The translations under genes and the position numbers were made by a program. From Teichococcus aerophilus (GTDB taxonomy: Bacteria; Pseudomonadota; Alphaproteobacteria; Acetobacterales; Acetobacteraceae): a stretch of DNA of 64,000 nucleotides. Within the stretch, counting starts at the first letter, position 1, and each line of letters begins with the position of its first letter. Positions 34,503-44,958 of this stretch are shown one piece after another. Below the pieces are notes generated by a model, which was not told the DNA's origin, did not search any database, and saw only the letters and a list, made by a program, of their open reading frames with translations. The DNA lies in NCBI RefSeq assembly GCF_014490485.1, contig NZ_JACTVA010000003.1:178650-242649 (forward strand), read 5' to 3'.

Positions 34503-35039
34503 TCAGCGCGGCTGGTTGAATTCGGCGCCGCGCAGGTGGCGGGCCAGCGCATCCAGTACGCCGTTGGCGAAACGCGGCTCCTCGCCGCCAAAGAAGCCGT
34601 GGGCGATGTCCATGTATTCGTTGATGACCACGCGAGCCGGCGGCTCGCCGGAGGAGGAGAACTCGAAGGCGGCGGAGCGCATCAGCGCGCGCAGCACCGG
34701 GTCCAGCCGCGCCACGGTCCAGTCACCGGCCAGATGGCTGCCGATGATGGCGTCCAGCGTCTCGCCCTGCTTGGCCACGCCGCGGACGATGTGGGTGAAC
34801 AGCGGAACGTCCACCAGTTCCACCCGCCCATCCTCAAACCCGCCGGCATCGGGGCCGAGGCGGAAGCGGACGAACTGGTCGATCACGGCCTCAGCGCTCT
34901 CGCCCGCCTGCTCGCTCTGGAACAGGGCCTGGATGGCGGCGACGCGCGCGCCGGTGCGCGGCCGGCCCTGCTGCGGTGCCGTGCCCGCCTTCGGGGGGCG
35001 GGACTTGTTCTTCTGGTCAGTGGGCGGGGTCGTGTTCAT
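34503..35039 (-). CDS. nusB: Transcription antitermination factor NusB
   Basis: A 178-residue RNA-binding protein acting with NusE/S10 in rRNA antitermination. The helical core begins at about residue 30, ARVAAIQALFQSEQAG, after a basic, disordered N-terminal tail. LDPVLRALMRSAAFEF and ARVVINEYMDIAHGFFGGEEPRFANGVLDALA are the family's conserved blocks. The start codon overlaps the ribH stop by 4 bases (35036-35039). Confidence 0.94.
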   Translation of the reverse strand: MNTTPPTDQKNKSRPPKAGTAPQQGRPRTGARVAAIQALFQSEQAGESAEAVIDQFVRFRLGPDAGGFEDGRVELVDVPLFTHIVRGVAKQGETLDAIIGSHLAGDWTVARLDPVLRALMRSAAFEFSSSGEPPARVVINEYMDIAHGFFGGEEPRFANGVLDALARHLRGAEFNQPR

Positions 35040-35515
35040 CGGACGCCCCAATTGCGGGCCAGCGCCACCTGGGTCAACAGCGCGATGGCGGCCTCGGCGC
35101 CTTTATTGTGGCGGTCGTCAGCGCTGCGGGCCTCGGCCTGGTCCAGGCTCTCCACCGTCAGCAGGCCGAAGCCCAGCGGCACGCCGGTCTCGCTGCTGAT
35201 GTCCATCACGCCCTGGCACACGGCCTCGCAGATGAACTGGTAGTGGTCGGTCTCGCCCTTCACCACGCAGCCATGCAGCAGGTAGCCGTCCCAGCCGCCC
35301 TTCTTCAGCGCCAGCCGCAGCGCCGCCGGCAGCTCGAACGCCCCGGCGACATCCACCACCTCCAGTTCGGCACCGGCCTCGGCCAGCACCCGCTCCGCCC
35401 CCCGGCGCATGCCGGAGACGACACCGTCGTAATACGGCGCCTGGATCAGCAGGATGCGCGGCGCGGGGCCGGGCACGGCGGGGGTGGCGCGCTCCGGGGC
35501 GTCAATCGTGCTCAT
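35036..35515 (-). CDS. ribH: 6,7-dimethyl-8-ribityllumazine synthase
   Basis: A 159-residue enzyme that joins the two riboflavin precursors, normally as a pentamer or 60-mer. VDVAGAFELPAALRLALKKGGWDGYLLHGCVVKGETDHY is the active-site region, with the conserved His in ETDHYQFI. VPLGFGLLTVESLDQAEARS is the C-terminal block. It overlaps ribBA by 4 bases and nusB by 4 bases, so all three are translationally coupled. Confidence 0.95.
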   Translation of the reverse strand: MSTIDAPERATPAVPGPAPRILLIQAPYYDGVVSGMRRGAERVLAEAGAELEVVDVAGAFELPAALRLALKKGGWDGYLLHGCVVKGETDHYQFICEAVCQGVMDISSETGVPLGFGLLTVESLDQAEARSADDRHNKGAEAAIALLTQVALARNWGVR

Positions 35516-36642
35516 TCTGCGCCTTCCTCATCGATACGGCGGGTCTCGGCCACGGTCAGGCCGTACCCTTCCAGGCCGACGATGGCCTTGGGGTGGTTGG
35601 AGAGCAGGATCATGTCCTTCACGCCCAGATCGGCCAGGATCTGCGCGCCGATGCCGTAGTCCCGCAGCTCGGGCGGTGCAGCGCGGTCCCGCCCGGCACG
35701 CACGCGCTCGGAAATCGAGGTCGGCTTGACGTCGCGGATCATGACGACGACGCCGCGCCCGGCCGCCGAGATCTCGGCCATCGAGCGCTGCACGTCATGC
35801 GGCCCGGCGATGCCGACGAGGTCGGAGAGGATGTTCACCGCATGCATCCGCACCAGCACCGGGTCGGGGCGGGAGAGGTCGCCCTTCACCAGGGCGATGT
35901 GCTCGCCGTATTCCAGCGTGTTGGCGTAGACCACCAGGCGCCAGTCGCCATTGCCGGCGGCATCCGGCAGCTTGCCTTCCTCAACGCGCTTGACCAGCCG
36001 CTCCGTACGGCGGCGGTGGGCGATCAGGTCGGCGATGGTACCAAGCTTCAGGCCGTGATGCTGCGCGAAGGCCACCAGGTCCGGCAGGCGGGCCATGGTG
36101 CCGTCGTCGTTCATGATCTCGCAGATCACGCCGGAGGGGTTCAACCCCGCCATGCGGGCGAAATCCACCGCGGCCTCGGTATGCCCGGCCCGCACCAGCG
36201 TGCCGCCTTCCCGCGCCACCAGCGGGAAGACGTGGCCGGGTGTCACGATATCCTCGCGCTTCGTCTCGCCATTGATGGCGACGGCGACGGTGCGGGCGCG
36301 GTCGGCGGCGGAGATGCCGGTGGTGACGCCTTCCCGGGCCTCGATGGAGACGGTGAAGGCGGTCTGGTGCCGCGTGCCGTTGGCCTGCGCCATCAGCGGC
36401 AGGCCGAGCTGCTCGACGCGCCCCTTGGTCATCGCCAGGCAGATCAGGCCACGCGCGAAGCGGGCCATGAAGTTGATGGCATCCGGCGTGGCGAACTGGG
36501 CGGGAATGACGAGGTCGCCCTCATTCTCCCGGTCCTCGTCATCCACCAGGATGAACATGCGGCCACGCCGCGCCTCCTCCAGCAGCTCCTCGGTGGGGCT
36601 GAGGAACTGGTGGAGGGAGGTCTGCTGGGTGGTCATATTCAT
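35512..36642 (-). CDS. ribB: RibBA-type protein: active DHBP synthase, degenerate GTP cyclohydrolase II domain
   Basis: A 376-residue fusion. Residues 14-212 are 3,4-dihydroxy-2-butanone 4-phosphate synthase, with DDEDRENEGDLV (catalytic acids) and GHTEAAVDFARMAG intact. Residues 215-376 align with GTP cyclohydrolase II, but the zinc site is gone: where RibA has a Cys-x10-Cys-x-Cys cluster this protein reads VRMHAVNILSDLVG (264-277), and no cysteine occurs after Cys174. The second half is therefore probably structural, and RibA activity must come from elsewhere in the genome. Overlaps ribE and ribH by 4 bases each. Confidence 0.92.
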   Translation of the reverse strand: MNMTTQQTSLHQFLSPTEELLEEARRGRMFILVDDEDRENEGDLVIPAQFATPDAINFMARFARGLICLAMTKGRVEQLGLPLMAQANGTRHQTAFTVSIEAREGVTTGISAADRARTVAVAINGETKREDIVTPGHVFPLVAREGGTLVRAGHTEAAVDFARMAGLNPSGVICEIMNDDGTMARLPDLVAFAQHHGLKLGTIADLIAHRRRTERLVKRVEEGKLPDAAGNGDWRLVVYANTLEYGEHIALVKGDLSRPDPVLVRMHAVNILSDLVGIAGPHDVQRSMAEISAAGRGVVVMIRDVKPTSISERVRAGRDRAAPPELRDYGIGAQILADLGVKDMILLSNHPKAIVGLEGYGLTVAETRRIDEEGAE

Positions 36643-37241
36643 GCGTTGAACTCCTGCAGGCGGGCGACGTAGCGCGCCAGCATGTCGATCTCGATATTCA
36701 CCCGCTGCCCGGGCTTCAGCTCATCGAAAGTGGTGACGGTGCTGGTGTGGGGGATGATGTTCACCCCGAAAGTGGCGCCCTCCACCTCATTCACCGTCAG
36801 GGAGACGCCGTTGATGGTGACCGAGCCCTTCGGCGCCACGAAGCGCGCCAACCCCTGCGGCAGCTGGAACAACCAGCGGGTGGAACCGTTCTCCGGCGTC
36901 TCGGACAGCACTTCGGCGAGTCCGTCCACATGGCCGGAGACGACGTGGCCACCCATCTCGTCGCCCATTTTCAGGGCGCGCTCCATGTTGATGCGGCTGC
37001 CGACCTTCCAGCCGCCCAGCGTGGTCTTGGACAGCGATTCGGCCGAGACCTCCACCGTGAAGCGGTTGGTCTCCAGTGTCACCACCGTCAGGCAACAGCC
37101 GGAACAGGCGATGGAGGCGCCGATCTCGGCCCCCGTCAGCCAACCTTCCGGCGTGTCGATGGCGAGGCGCATGTCCTGCCCCTCCCCGATCGGATCGATG
37201 GCGGCGACGACGCCGATGGCGGTGATGATTCCGGTGAACAT
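36639..37241 (-). CDS. ribE: Riboflavin synthase, alpha subunit
   Basis: A 200-residue enzyme that dismutates two lumazines to riboflavin. It starts MFTGIITAIG, the invariant opening, and consists of two similar beta-barrels. The first contains GASIACSGCCLTVV, and VSAESLSKTTLGGWKVGSRINMERALKMGDEMGGHVVSGHVDG joins it to the second, which has KGSVTINGVSLTVNEV. Length is usual. It starts directly after ribD's stop and overlaps ribBA by 4 bases. Confidence 0.95.
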   Translation of the reverse strand: MFTGIITAIGVVAAIDPIGEGQDMRLAIDTPEGWLTGAEIGASIACSGCCLTVVTLETNRFTVEVSAESLSKTTLGGWKVGSRINMERALKMGDEMGGHVVSGHVDGLAEVLSETPENGSTRWLFQLPQGLARFVAPKGSVTINGVSLTVNEVEGATFGVNIIPHTSTVTTFDELKPGQRVNIEIDMLARYVARLQEFNA

Positions 37242-38357
37242 TCAGGCGGCCTCGAACTCACTGAGCAGGTCCGGGCCAAGGGAGACGGCCGAGACACGGC
37301 GAAATCTGGGCATGGCGGCCAGCACATCCAATGGCGATGCATCGGCCGCTGGACGGCCATCCGCGCCCATTACCGCCGGAGCATGGAACCAGGCGAGCCG
37401 GTCCACCAGCCCGGCACGCAACAGGGCTGCTGCCAACCCAGCGCCGCCCTCAACCATCACGCGCGTCAGCCCGCGCACCGCCAGCGCCCGCATCAACGCG
37501 CCGGCATCCAGTCCGGCGCCGGTCTCGGCAGCGGGAACCTCGATGATCTCGGCGCCACGGGCCTGCAAGGCTTCCAGCGCCTGCGCCGGATGGCCGGGGC
37601 GGGTGGCGACCCAGGCGGGGGCGGTACTGGTGAACAGCCGGGCGGTGGGTGGGGTGCGCAGCCGCGCATCCGCCACCACCCGCACGGTCGGGATCTTGGC
37701 GGCGCCGTCCAGCCGGCAGGTCAAATCCGGGTCATCGGCCAGCAGGGTACCGCTGCCGACCAGCACGGCATCGTGCCGCGCCCGCATGGCGTGCACGGCG
37801 CGGCGGGCGGCGGGGCCGGTGATCCAGCGGCTTTCGCCCGTGCGGGTGGCGATGCGGCCATCCAGCGTGCTGGCCAGCTTCAACGTCACCAGCGGCAGGC
37901 CATCGGCCACGCGCTTGATGAAGCCGGCGGTCACCGCCATTGCCTCTTCCCGCAACACGCCTTCCGTCACCTCGATGCCGGCGGCGCGCAGCTGGTCCAG
38001 CCCCTGGCCATCCACGCGCGGGTCGGGGTCCCGCAAGGCCACCACCACGCGGGCCACGCCGGCCGCGATCAGCGCGCCGGTGCAGGGCGGCGTGCGGCCC
38101 CAGTGGCAGCAGGGCTCCAGCGTCACGTAGGCGGTGGCGCCATAGGCGGCGCGGCCGGCACGGCCCAGTGCCTCCGTCTCCGCATGCGGGCGGCCGCCGG
38201 GGGCGGTCCAGCCGCGGCCGACCACCACCCCGTCCTTGACGATGACGCAGCCGACCGAAGGATTGGGCCAGGTATTCCCCAGGCCGCGCCCCGCCAGAAG
38301 CAGGGCGGCGCGCATATGCGCCTCGTCCTCCGCCCGCCGGGACGCCTCCCCGGCCAT
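37242..38357 (-). CDS. ribD: Bifunctional riboflavin deaminase/reductase RibD
   Basis: A 371-residue protein. The N-terminal deaminase (residues 10-150) has the zinc site His-Ala-Glu in GRPHAETEA and the cysteines of TLEPCCHWGRTPPC. The C-terminal reductase (150-371) has VTLKLASTLDGRIAT and VMVEGGAGLAAALL. It carries out the second and third steps of riboflavin synthesis. It begins one base after the GNAT gene ends. Confidence 0.95.
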   Translation of the reverse strand: MAGEASRRAEDEAHMRAALLLAGRGLGNTWPNPSVGCVIVKDGVVVGRGWTAPGGRPHAETEALGRAGRAAYGATAYVTLEPCCHWGRTPPCTGALIAAGVARVVVALRDPDPRVDGQGLDQLRAAGIEVTEGVLREEAMAVTAGFIKRVADGLPLVTLKLASTLDGRIATRTGESRWITGPAARRAVHAMRARHDAVLVGSGTLLADDPDLTCRLDGAAKIPTVRVVADARLRTPPTARLFTSTAPAWVATRPGHPAQALEALQARGAEIIEVPAAETGAGLDAGALMRALAVRGLTRVMVEGGAGLAAALLRAGLVDRLAWFHAPAVMGADGRPAADASPLDVLAAMPRFRRVSAVSLGPDLLSEFEAA

Positions 38358-38358
38358 C

Positions 38359-38943
38359 TCAGGCGGCGACGGTCACGGGCGCGGCCAGGCGCTTCGACAG
38401 CACGCTGTGGCGCAGCAGGGCTTCCAGCACCGGTTCCGTCCGCAGCCCGGCATCCTGGAACAGGTAGCCGCGGCGGCGGAACAGGCCGAGCGCGCGCAAC
38501 TGGCCGCTGGGCACGCGCACCCGCAGCGCCTGCACGCCGAGGCCGGAGAGATGCTCCTCCATCCCCGCCAACAGGGCGGAGCCGATGCCACGGCCAGCCG
38601 CGCCCGGTGCCACCCACAGGCCCAGCAGGCGGGCCGGCGGGTCGGATTCGGTGGGCAGGGAGGCCATGGCGCAGCCGACGGGCACGCCATCGGCCTCAGC
38701 CAGCAGCAGCGGGCCGGGGGTGGCGCCGAACAGGCAGCTGAACCGCGCCACGTTGGCCCGTACCCGAAGGTCCGGCGGCAGCAGCACGGCCACGCCCTGC
38801 GCGAAGGCGGCAGCGGCCAGGGTGGCGAGGGCCGGGCGGTCCGTCAGCTCGGCCTCCCGGATGGCAAAGCTCTGGCTTGGCAGGATGGCGGACAGGGCGC
38901 CGGCCACGCGCGGCATCGGCGCCGCCTTGGGAACAATCTTCAC
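38359..38943 (-). CDS. GNAT-family N-acetyltransferase inserted in the rib operon
   Basis: A 194-residue acetyltransferase. The acetyl-CoA loop is LWVAPGAAGRGIGSALLAGME, with the Arg/Gly-x-x-Gly/Ala form, and LFRRRGYLFQDAG is motif B. It uses a GTG start with AAGGCAC 7 bases ahead; an ATG nine codons later is the alternative. It lies between nrdR (10 bases) and ribD (1 base), a place where most relatives have no gene, so it is co-expressed with riboflavin synthesis. The substrate is unknown. Confidence 0.85.
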   Translation of the reverse strand: MKIVPKAAPMPRVAGALSAILPSQSFAIREAELTDRPALATLAAAAFAQGVAVLLPPDLRVRANVARFSCLFGATPGPLLLAEADGVPVGCAMASLPTESDPPARLLGLWVAPGAAGRGIGSALLAGMEEHLSGLGVQALRVRVPSGQLRALGLFRRRGYLFQDAGLRTEPVLEALLRHSVLSKRLAAPVTVAA

Positions 38944-38953
38944 GATAGTGCCT

Positions 38954-39424
38954 TCAGCCGTTGTCGGCGTCTGTCGATTTGCTCAAGGAGCCCAGGAATG
39001 CCTGGAAATCCTTGGCCTCGCGGAAATTGCGGTAGACGGAGGCGAAGCGGACATAGGCCACCGGGTCCAGTTCCTTCAACGTCTCCATCACGGTCTCGCC
39101 GATCGCGCGGCTGGTGATCTCGCTCTCGCCCTCGGCTTCCAGGCGGCGCTGGATGCCGTTGACGATGCGCTCGATCCGGTCCTCATCCACCGGGCGTTTC
39201 CGCAGGGCGATGCGGATGGAACGCGCCAGCTTCTCCCGGTCGAACGGCACGCGGCGGTTGTCGGACTTCACCACGGTCAGCTCGCGCAGCGTGACGCGCT
39301 CGAACGTGGTGAAGCGGGCACCGCAGGAGGGGCAGGAACGGCGGCGCCGGATCGCCGCGCCGTCATCGGCCGGGCGGCTGTCCTTCACCTGGGTGTCGTC
39401 GCTGCCGCAGAACGGACAGCGCAT
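38954..39424 (-). CDS. nrdR: Transcriptional repressor NrdR
   Basis: A 156-residue repressor of ribonucleotide reductase genes. The zinc ribbon is [18 protein letters not shown] with a second Cys pair in [17 protein letters not shown]. The ATP-cone follows ([20 protein letters not shown]), sensing ATP versus dATP. The place between glyA and ribD is the conserved alphaproteobacterial one. Confidence 0.96.
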   Translation of the reverse strand: MRCPFCGSDDTQVKDSRPADDGAAIRRRRSCPSCGARFTTFERVTLRELTVVKSDNRRVPFDREKLARSIRIALRKRPVDEDRIERIVNGIQRRLEAEGESEITSRAIGETVMETLKELDPVAYVRFASVYRNFREAKDFQAFLGSLSKSTDADNG

Positions 39425-39447
39425 GTCCCGCCCCCTTCCCTACCGCC

Positions 39448-40740
<1,293 letters not shown>

Positions 40741-40744
40741 CGGC

Positions 40745-41200
40745 TCAGGCCTCCTGGCCCGGATTGATCTTGGAAACGCGGCGCTCGTGGCGCCCGCCCT
40801 CATACGGCGTGGACAGGAAGGCGGAGAGGCTGTCCAGCACCACCTCGGCACCCACCGTCCGGGCACCGAAGCAGGCGATGTTGGCGTTGTTATGGGCACG
40901 GGTCAGCCGCGCCTCGGTGGTGTTGTGCACCACCACCGCGCGGATCTCCGGGTGCCGGTTGGCGGCGATGGACATGCCGATGCCGCTGCCGCAGACCAGG
41001 ACGCCGAAGATGGCCTGGCCATCCGCCACCGCCCGCGCCACCTGGTGCGCGAAGTCGGGGTAATCGACGCTGCCGTCGCCATGGGTGCCGAAGTCGCGCA
41101 CCGGATGCCCGGCGGCCTCCAGCGCGGCGCGCAGGCTGTCCTTCAGGGCGACGCCGGCATGGTCGGCGCCGAGGGCGATGGGGGTCTCGGCCGGATTCAT
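40745..41200 (-). CDS. rpiB: Ribose-5-phosphate isomerase B
   Basis: A 151-residue isomerase interconverting ribose 5-phosphate and ribulose 5-phosphate, which supplies the rib pathway and nucleotide synthesis. [16 protein letters not shown] is the phosphate-binding start, and [28 protein letters not shown] holds the catalytic Cys. It is first in the operon; the promoter should lie between 41201 and the divergent hemB start at 41382. glyA starts 4 bases after its stop. Confidence 0.95.
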   Translation of the reverse strand: MNPAETPIALGADHAGVALKDSLRAALEAAGHPVRDFGTHGDGSVDYPDFAHQVARAVADGQAIFGVLVCGSGIGMSIAANRHPEIRAVVVHNTTEARLTRAHNNANIACFGARTVGAEVVLDSLSAFLSTPYEGGRHERRVSKINPGQEA

Positions 41201-41330
41201 GCCGCGTTCGTTACCACGGCTCGGGCCAGGGTGAAACCGCAACCACTACCCCTTGCGTGCAAACCGGGCATGTCCCGCCCGGGGCCAATCGGTCCGCCGT
41301 GGCTGTTGCATGACGGGGAAGTAGGGCTAA

Positions 41331-42404
<1,074 letters not shown>

Positions 42405-42635
42405 GCCCGGTGGGCGTTCAGCGGCCGGGCCGGGGCTGTGAGGCTCCGGTCCGGCCCCCGGCCTCTCCACCACACGCCACCCCGGTTGGCGGGCGTGGCC
42501 GTGCGTGCGGCAGGTCAGCGCCAGCCAAACCGCCGCCAGCCTGCCCGGGCTAAGGCGAGTTCATCCTTTGGCCATGTGACGCTGGCCGGGGCTGCGCCGT
42601 TTTCCCCTTGGCTGGAACCAAGGGACACCGCCGCC

Positions 42636-42956
42636 ATGTCACCCACCATGCATCGCCGCCGCCTCGCTGCCCTGACCGGACTGGCCTTGTTGGGCCTCAG
42701 CGCCTGCGTGCCACCGCCGCCGGTGGTGGCGGCCTACCCGCCAGTGCCGCCGCTGCGCGAGGAGATCCGCATCGCGCCACCACCGCAGGCGGAGCGCTAT
42801 GTCTGGCAGCCCGGGCACTGGGTCTGGAACGGCAACGGCTATAGCTGGAACGAAGGCCGCTGGGTGCTGCGCCCCGTGACGGGCGTGGCGTGGGAGCATG
42901 GCCGCTGGGCCATGGAGCGCGGCGGCTGGGTCTGGGTACCGCCGCACTGGCGCTAG
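42636..42956 (+). CDS. Small lipoprotein with YXWQPGHW-type repeats
   Basis: A 106-residue exported protein. After a signal peptide with lipobox LSAC comes a Pro-rich spacer and two or three Trp-rich repeats: VWQPGHWVWNGNGY, WNEGRWVLRP, WEHGRWAMERGG and WVWVPPHW. Such repeat proteins are common in alphaproteobacteria; no function is established. The ATG at 42648 is an equally good start. The 231 bases upstream, after hemB, hold nothing recognisable beyond a GC-rich dyad. Confidence 0.75.
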   Translation: MSPTMHRRRLAALTGLALLGLSACVPPPPVVAAYPPVPPLREEIRIAPPPQAERYVWQPGHWVWNGNGYSWNEGRWVLRPVTGVAWEHGRWAMERGGWVWVPPHWR

Positions 42957-42964
42957 AGCAGATT

Positions 42965-43043
42965 TCCATCAGGTGGGGATCACCTGATGGAGTAAAGCTG
43001 CTTTGTAGAACAACAAGCTAGAGCGTTTGACATGAGCCCGTGT
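42965..43043 (+). repeat. Dispersed intergenic repeat family B, copy 1, with perfect hairpin
   Basis: It contains CCATCAGGTG (42966-42975) pairing with CACCTGATGG (42981-42990) and the block AGAACAACAAGCTAGAGC. The same blocks in the same order recur at 46237-46316. It begins 9 bases past the lipoprotein stop, so the hairpin may end that transcript. Repeat A4 follows directly. Confidence 0.7.
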
Positions 43044-43065
43044 CACCGGACAATGCTTTGGATCG

Positions 43066-43159
43066 GAATGGCCTGAGGTGGAATTACCGAAAGCCTGAAT
43101 CACGCGTCCAGACAAAGACATAGGGCATGATGTGCGAACGATGGGAACGCAGCATGCTC
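43066..43159 (+). repeat. Dispersed intergenic repeat family A, copy 4
   Basis: Blocks: AATGGCCTGAGG, AAGCCTGAATC, GACAAAGACATAGGGCATG, GTGCGAACG and GGGAACGCAGCATGCTC. They match copies at 27314 and 33441. The right end can fold: GCATG with CATGC. Confidence 0.65.
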
Positions 43160-43198
43160 AACCGGTGCCGCAACCCCGGCGCCAAAGGGGCGCTGGGG

Positions 43199-44113
43199 TC
43201 AGGTTTCGCCGACCACCGCGCCAGGAATGGCCGCGGCGAGGAAGTCGATCATCGCCGCCACCTTGGCCGGTGGGTGCCGCATGGCCGGATAGACCGCGTA
43301 GATGCCGGCTTGTGGCAGGTGCCACCCGGGCAGGATGCGCCGCAGCCGGCCGCCAGCCAAGTCGGACGCCACCATGAAGTCCGGCAGCACCGCCGCGCCC
43401 AGCCCGGCACGCGCCCATTGCAGCACCACCTGGGCCGTGCTGGCCCGGTGGGAGGACGAGAGTCGTACCGGCACCACCGCACCGCCGGCATCCGGCGCGA
43501 AGTTCCAGTGCAGCGCATGGCTCAGGCCAGCCAAGGCGATGCAGGGCCAGTTCTCCAGGTCCGGCGGGCCGAGCACCTCGGCACGGCTCTCCATCAAATC
43601 AGGGGAGGCCACCGCCACTTGCCCGAAGCGCCCCAGGCCACGCTGCCGCAGGTTGGAATCGCGCAGCTCGCCCATGCGGATGGCAAGGTCGAACCCCTCC
43701 CCCACCAGGTCCAGCACCGCATCGGTCGCCACCAGGTCCAGCCGCAAGCCGGGATGGCGGCGGGAAAAGGCGGCGAGCAACGGGGCCAGCACCGCGCTGG
43801 CATAGTCGGCGGGGGCTGTCAGCCGCAGCGTGCCGGTCAGCCCGCGTTGGGCGCAGGCGGCGCGGTCCAGCGCCTCCTGCAACTCCCGCAGAGGTTGTGC
43901 GGCGTCGCGGGCCAGGGCTTCACCGGCTTCGGTCGGCAGGACCTGGCGAGTGGTCCGGCGCAGCAGCGCGGTGCCGAGCCGGGCTTCCAGTGTCGCCACG
44001 TCAGCGCTGATGCGGGATTTGCCGACGCCCAGGCGTCGCGCCGCCGCGGTGAAGCCGCCGGCCTCCATCACCGCCAGGAAGCTGCGCAGCTTGTCCGCAT
44101 CCAAGTCCGGCAT
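43199..44113 (-). CDS. LysR-family transcriptional regulator
   Basis: A 304-residue regulator. Residues 4-63 are the winged helix (LRSFLAVMEAGGFTAAARRLGVGKSRISADVATLEARLG), followed by a LysR effector domain of the group that acts on small reductases (LTGTLRLTAPADYASAVLAPLLAAF). It is divergent from the NAD(P)-binding reductase gene at 44219 with a 105-base shared gap carrying an inverted repeat. A long open frame antisense to this gene is a coding shadow. Confidence 0.9.
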   Translation of the reverse strand: MPDLDADKLRSFLAVMEAGGFTAAARRLGVGKSRISADVATLEARLGTALLRRTTRQVLPTEAGEALARDAAQPLRELQEALDRAACAQRGLTGTLRLTAPADYASAVLAPLLAAFSRRHPGLRLDLVATDAVLDLVGEGFDLAIRMGELRDSNLRQRGLGRFGQVAVASPDLMESRAEVLGPPDLENWPCIALAGLSHALHWNFAPDAGGAVVPVRLSSSHRASTAQVVLQWARAGLGAAVLPDFMVASDLAGGRLRRILPGWHLPQAGIYAVYPAMRHPPAKVAAMIDFLAAAIPGAVVGET

Positions 44114-44159
44114 GGTGATTGTTCAACTTTTCAGGACGACCAGTCCGGATACTGCCTGA

Positions 44160-44204
44160 TTGTCCGTTTGCTCGCCAGAGCGCAACTTCAGGGCAACCGG
44201 ACAA
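44160..44204. promoter_or_regulatory. Inverted repeat between LysR and reductase genes
   Basis: TTGTCCG (44160-44166) and CGGACAA (44198-44204) are exact reverse complements 31 bases apart, just upstream of the reductase ribosome site. A third CCGGA-type half-site lies near 44144. This is a plausible pair of LysR contact sites, not a proven operator. Confidence 0.4.
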
Positions 44205-44218
44205 CAGGAGTATGTCCT

Positions 44219-44863
44219 ATGAAGATCGCCCTGATCGGCGGTACCGGCTTCGTCGGTACGGCTGTGCTCGAAGAAGCCCTTTCCCGTGGCCATGACGTCG
44301 TCGCACTGGCGCGCGACCCGGTGAAGTACCAGGCGCGGGAGCACCTGAGCGTGGTGCGCGCCGATGTGCAGGACGCTGCGCAGGTCGCCGCCGCCGTCGC
44401 GGGTACCGATGCGGTGGTCAGCGCCTTCAACCCCGGCTGGACGGTGGCGAATATCGGCGCCCTGTTCACCGCGGGCCACCGTGCCATCATGCAGGGCACG
44501 AAGCAGTCCGGCGTGAAGCGCATCCTGGTGGTGGGCGGTGCCGGCAGCCTGTACGTGGCACCCGGCAAGCAGCTGATCGACACGCCCGAATTTCCCAAGG
44601 AGATCTACGAGGGCGCGCACGCGGCACGGCAGGCGCTGGACGAGATGCGGGGCGAGCAGGAGCTGGAATGGACCTTCCTGTCGCCGCCTGTCTTCCTGGC
44701 CGCGGGCGAGCGCAGCGGCCGCTACCGCACCGGCGGCGAGCACCCGCTGATGGAGGGCGAGAAGCCCGCCGGCATCAGCGTGAAGGATATGGCCGTGGCG
44801 ATTCTGGACGAGATCGAGGCGCCGAAGCATCTTCGTGCCCGCTTCACCGTCGCCAGCGCCTGA
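44219..44863 (+). CDS. NAD(P)-dependent epimerase/reductase-like protein (atypical SDR)
   Basis: A 214-residue Rossmann protein. MKIALIGGTGFVGTAVLEEAL is the nucleotide site and VVALARDP the specificity strand. The fold matches the YwnB/NmrA-like group, which bind NAD(P)H and often lack a catalytic Tyr-x3-Lys; none is obvious here. Such proteins reduce flavins or quinones or sense redox state. Ribosome site AGGAG ends 8 bases before the ATG. The LysR protein next to it is the probable controller. Two hairpins follow the stop. Confidence 0.85.
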   Translation: MKIALIGGTGFVGTAVLEEALSRGHDVVALARDPVKYQAREHLSVVRADVQDAAQVAAAVAGTDAVVSAFNPGWTVANIGALFTAGHRAIMQGTKQSGVKRILVVGGAGSLYVAPGKQLIDTPEFPKEIYEGAHAARQALDEMRGEQELEWTFLSPPVFLAAGERSGRYRTGGEHPLMEGEKPAGISVKDMAVAILDEIEAPKHLRARFTVASA

Positions 44864-44881
44864 ATCCGGACCAGAAACACA

Positions 44882-44938
44882 TCAGGCGATGCAGCGGTGC
44901 CGCATCGCCTGAAACCCGGATGCGCGAAGGCATCCGGT
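44882..44938. terminator. Two back-to-back hairpins between convergent genes
   Basis: TCAGGCGATGC (44882-44892) pairs with GCATCGCCTGA (44902-44912), and CCGGATGC (44917-44924) with GCATCCGG (44931-44938). Neither is followed by a T-run, but both lie exactly between the ends of the reductase and esterase genes. Confidence 0.6.
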
Positions 44939-44958
44939 ATCAACTGAGACAGTGACGA

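Noticed and set aside
43127..44218. An open frame of over 360 codons leading into the reductase at 44219, as if a long fused protein
   Set aside because: It is antisense to the LysR gene at 43199-44113, is rich in Gly, Arg and Gln without any motif, and the reductase has its own ribosome site and start.
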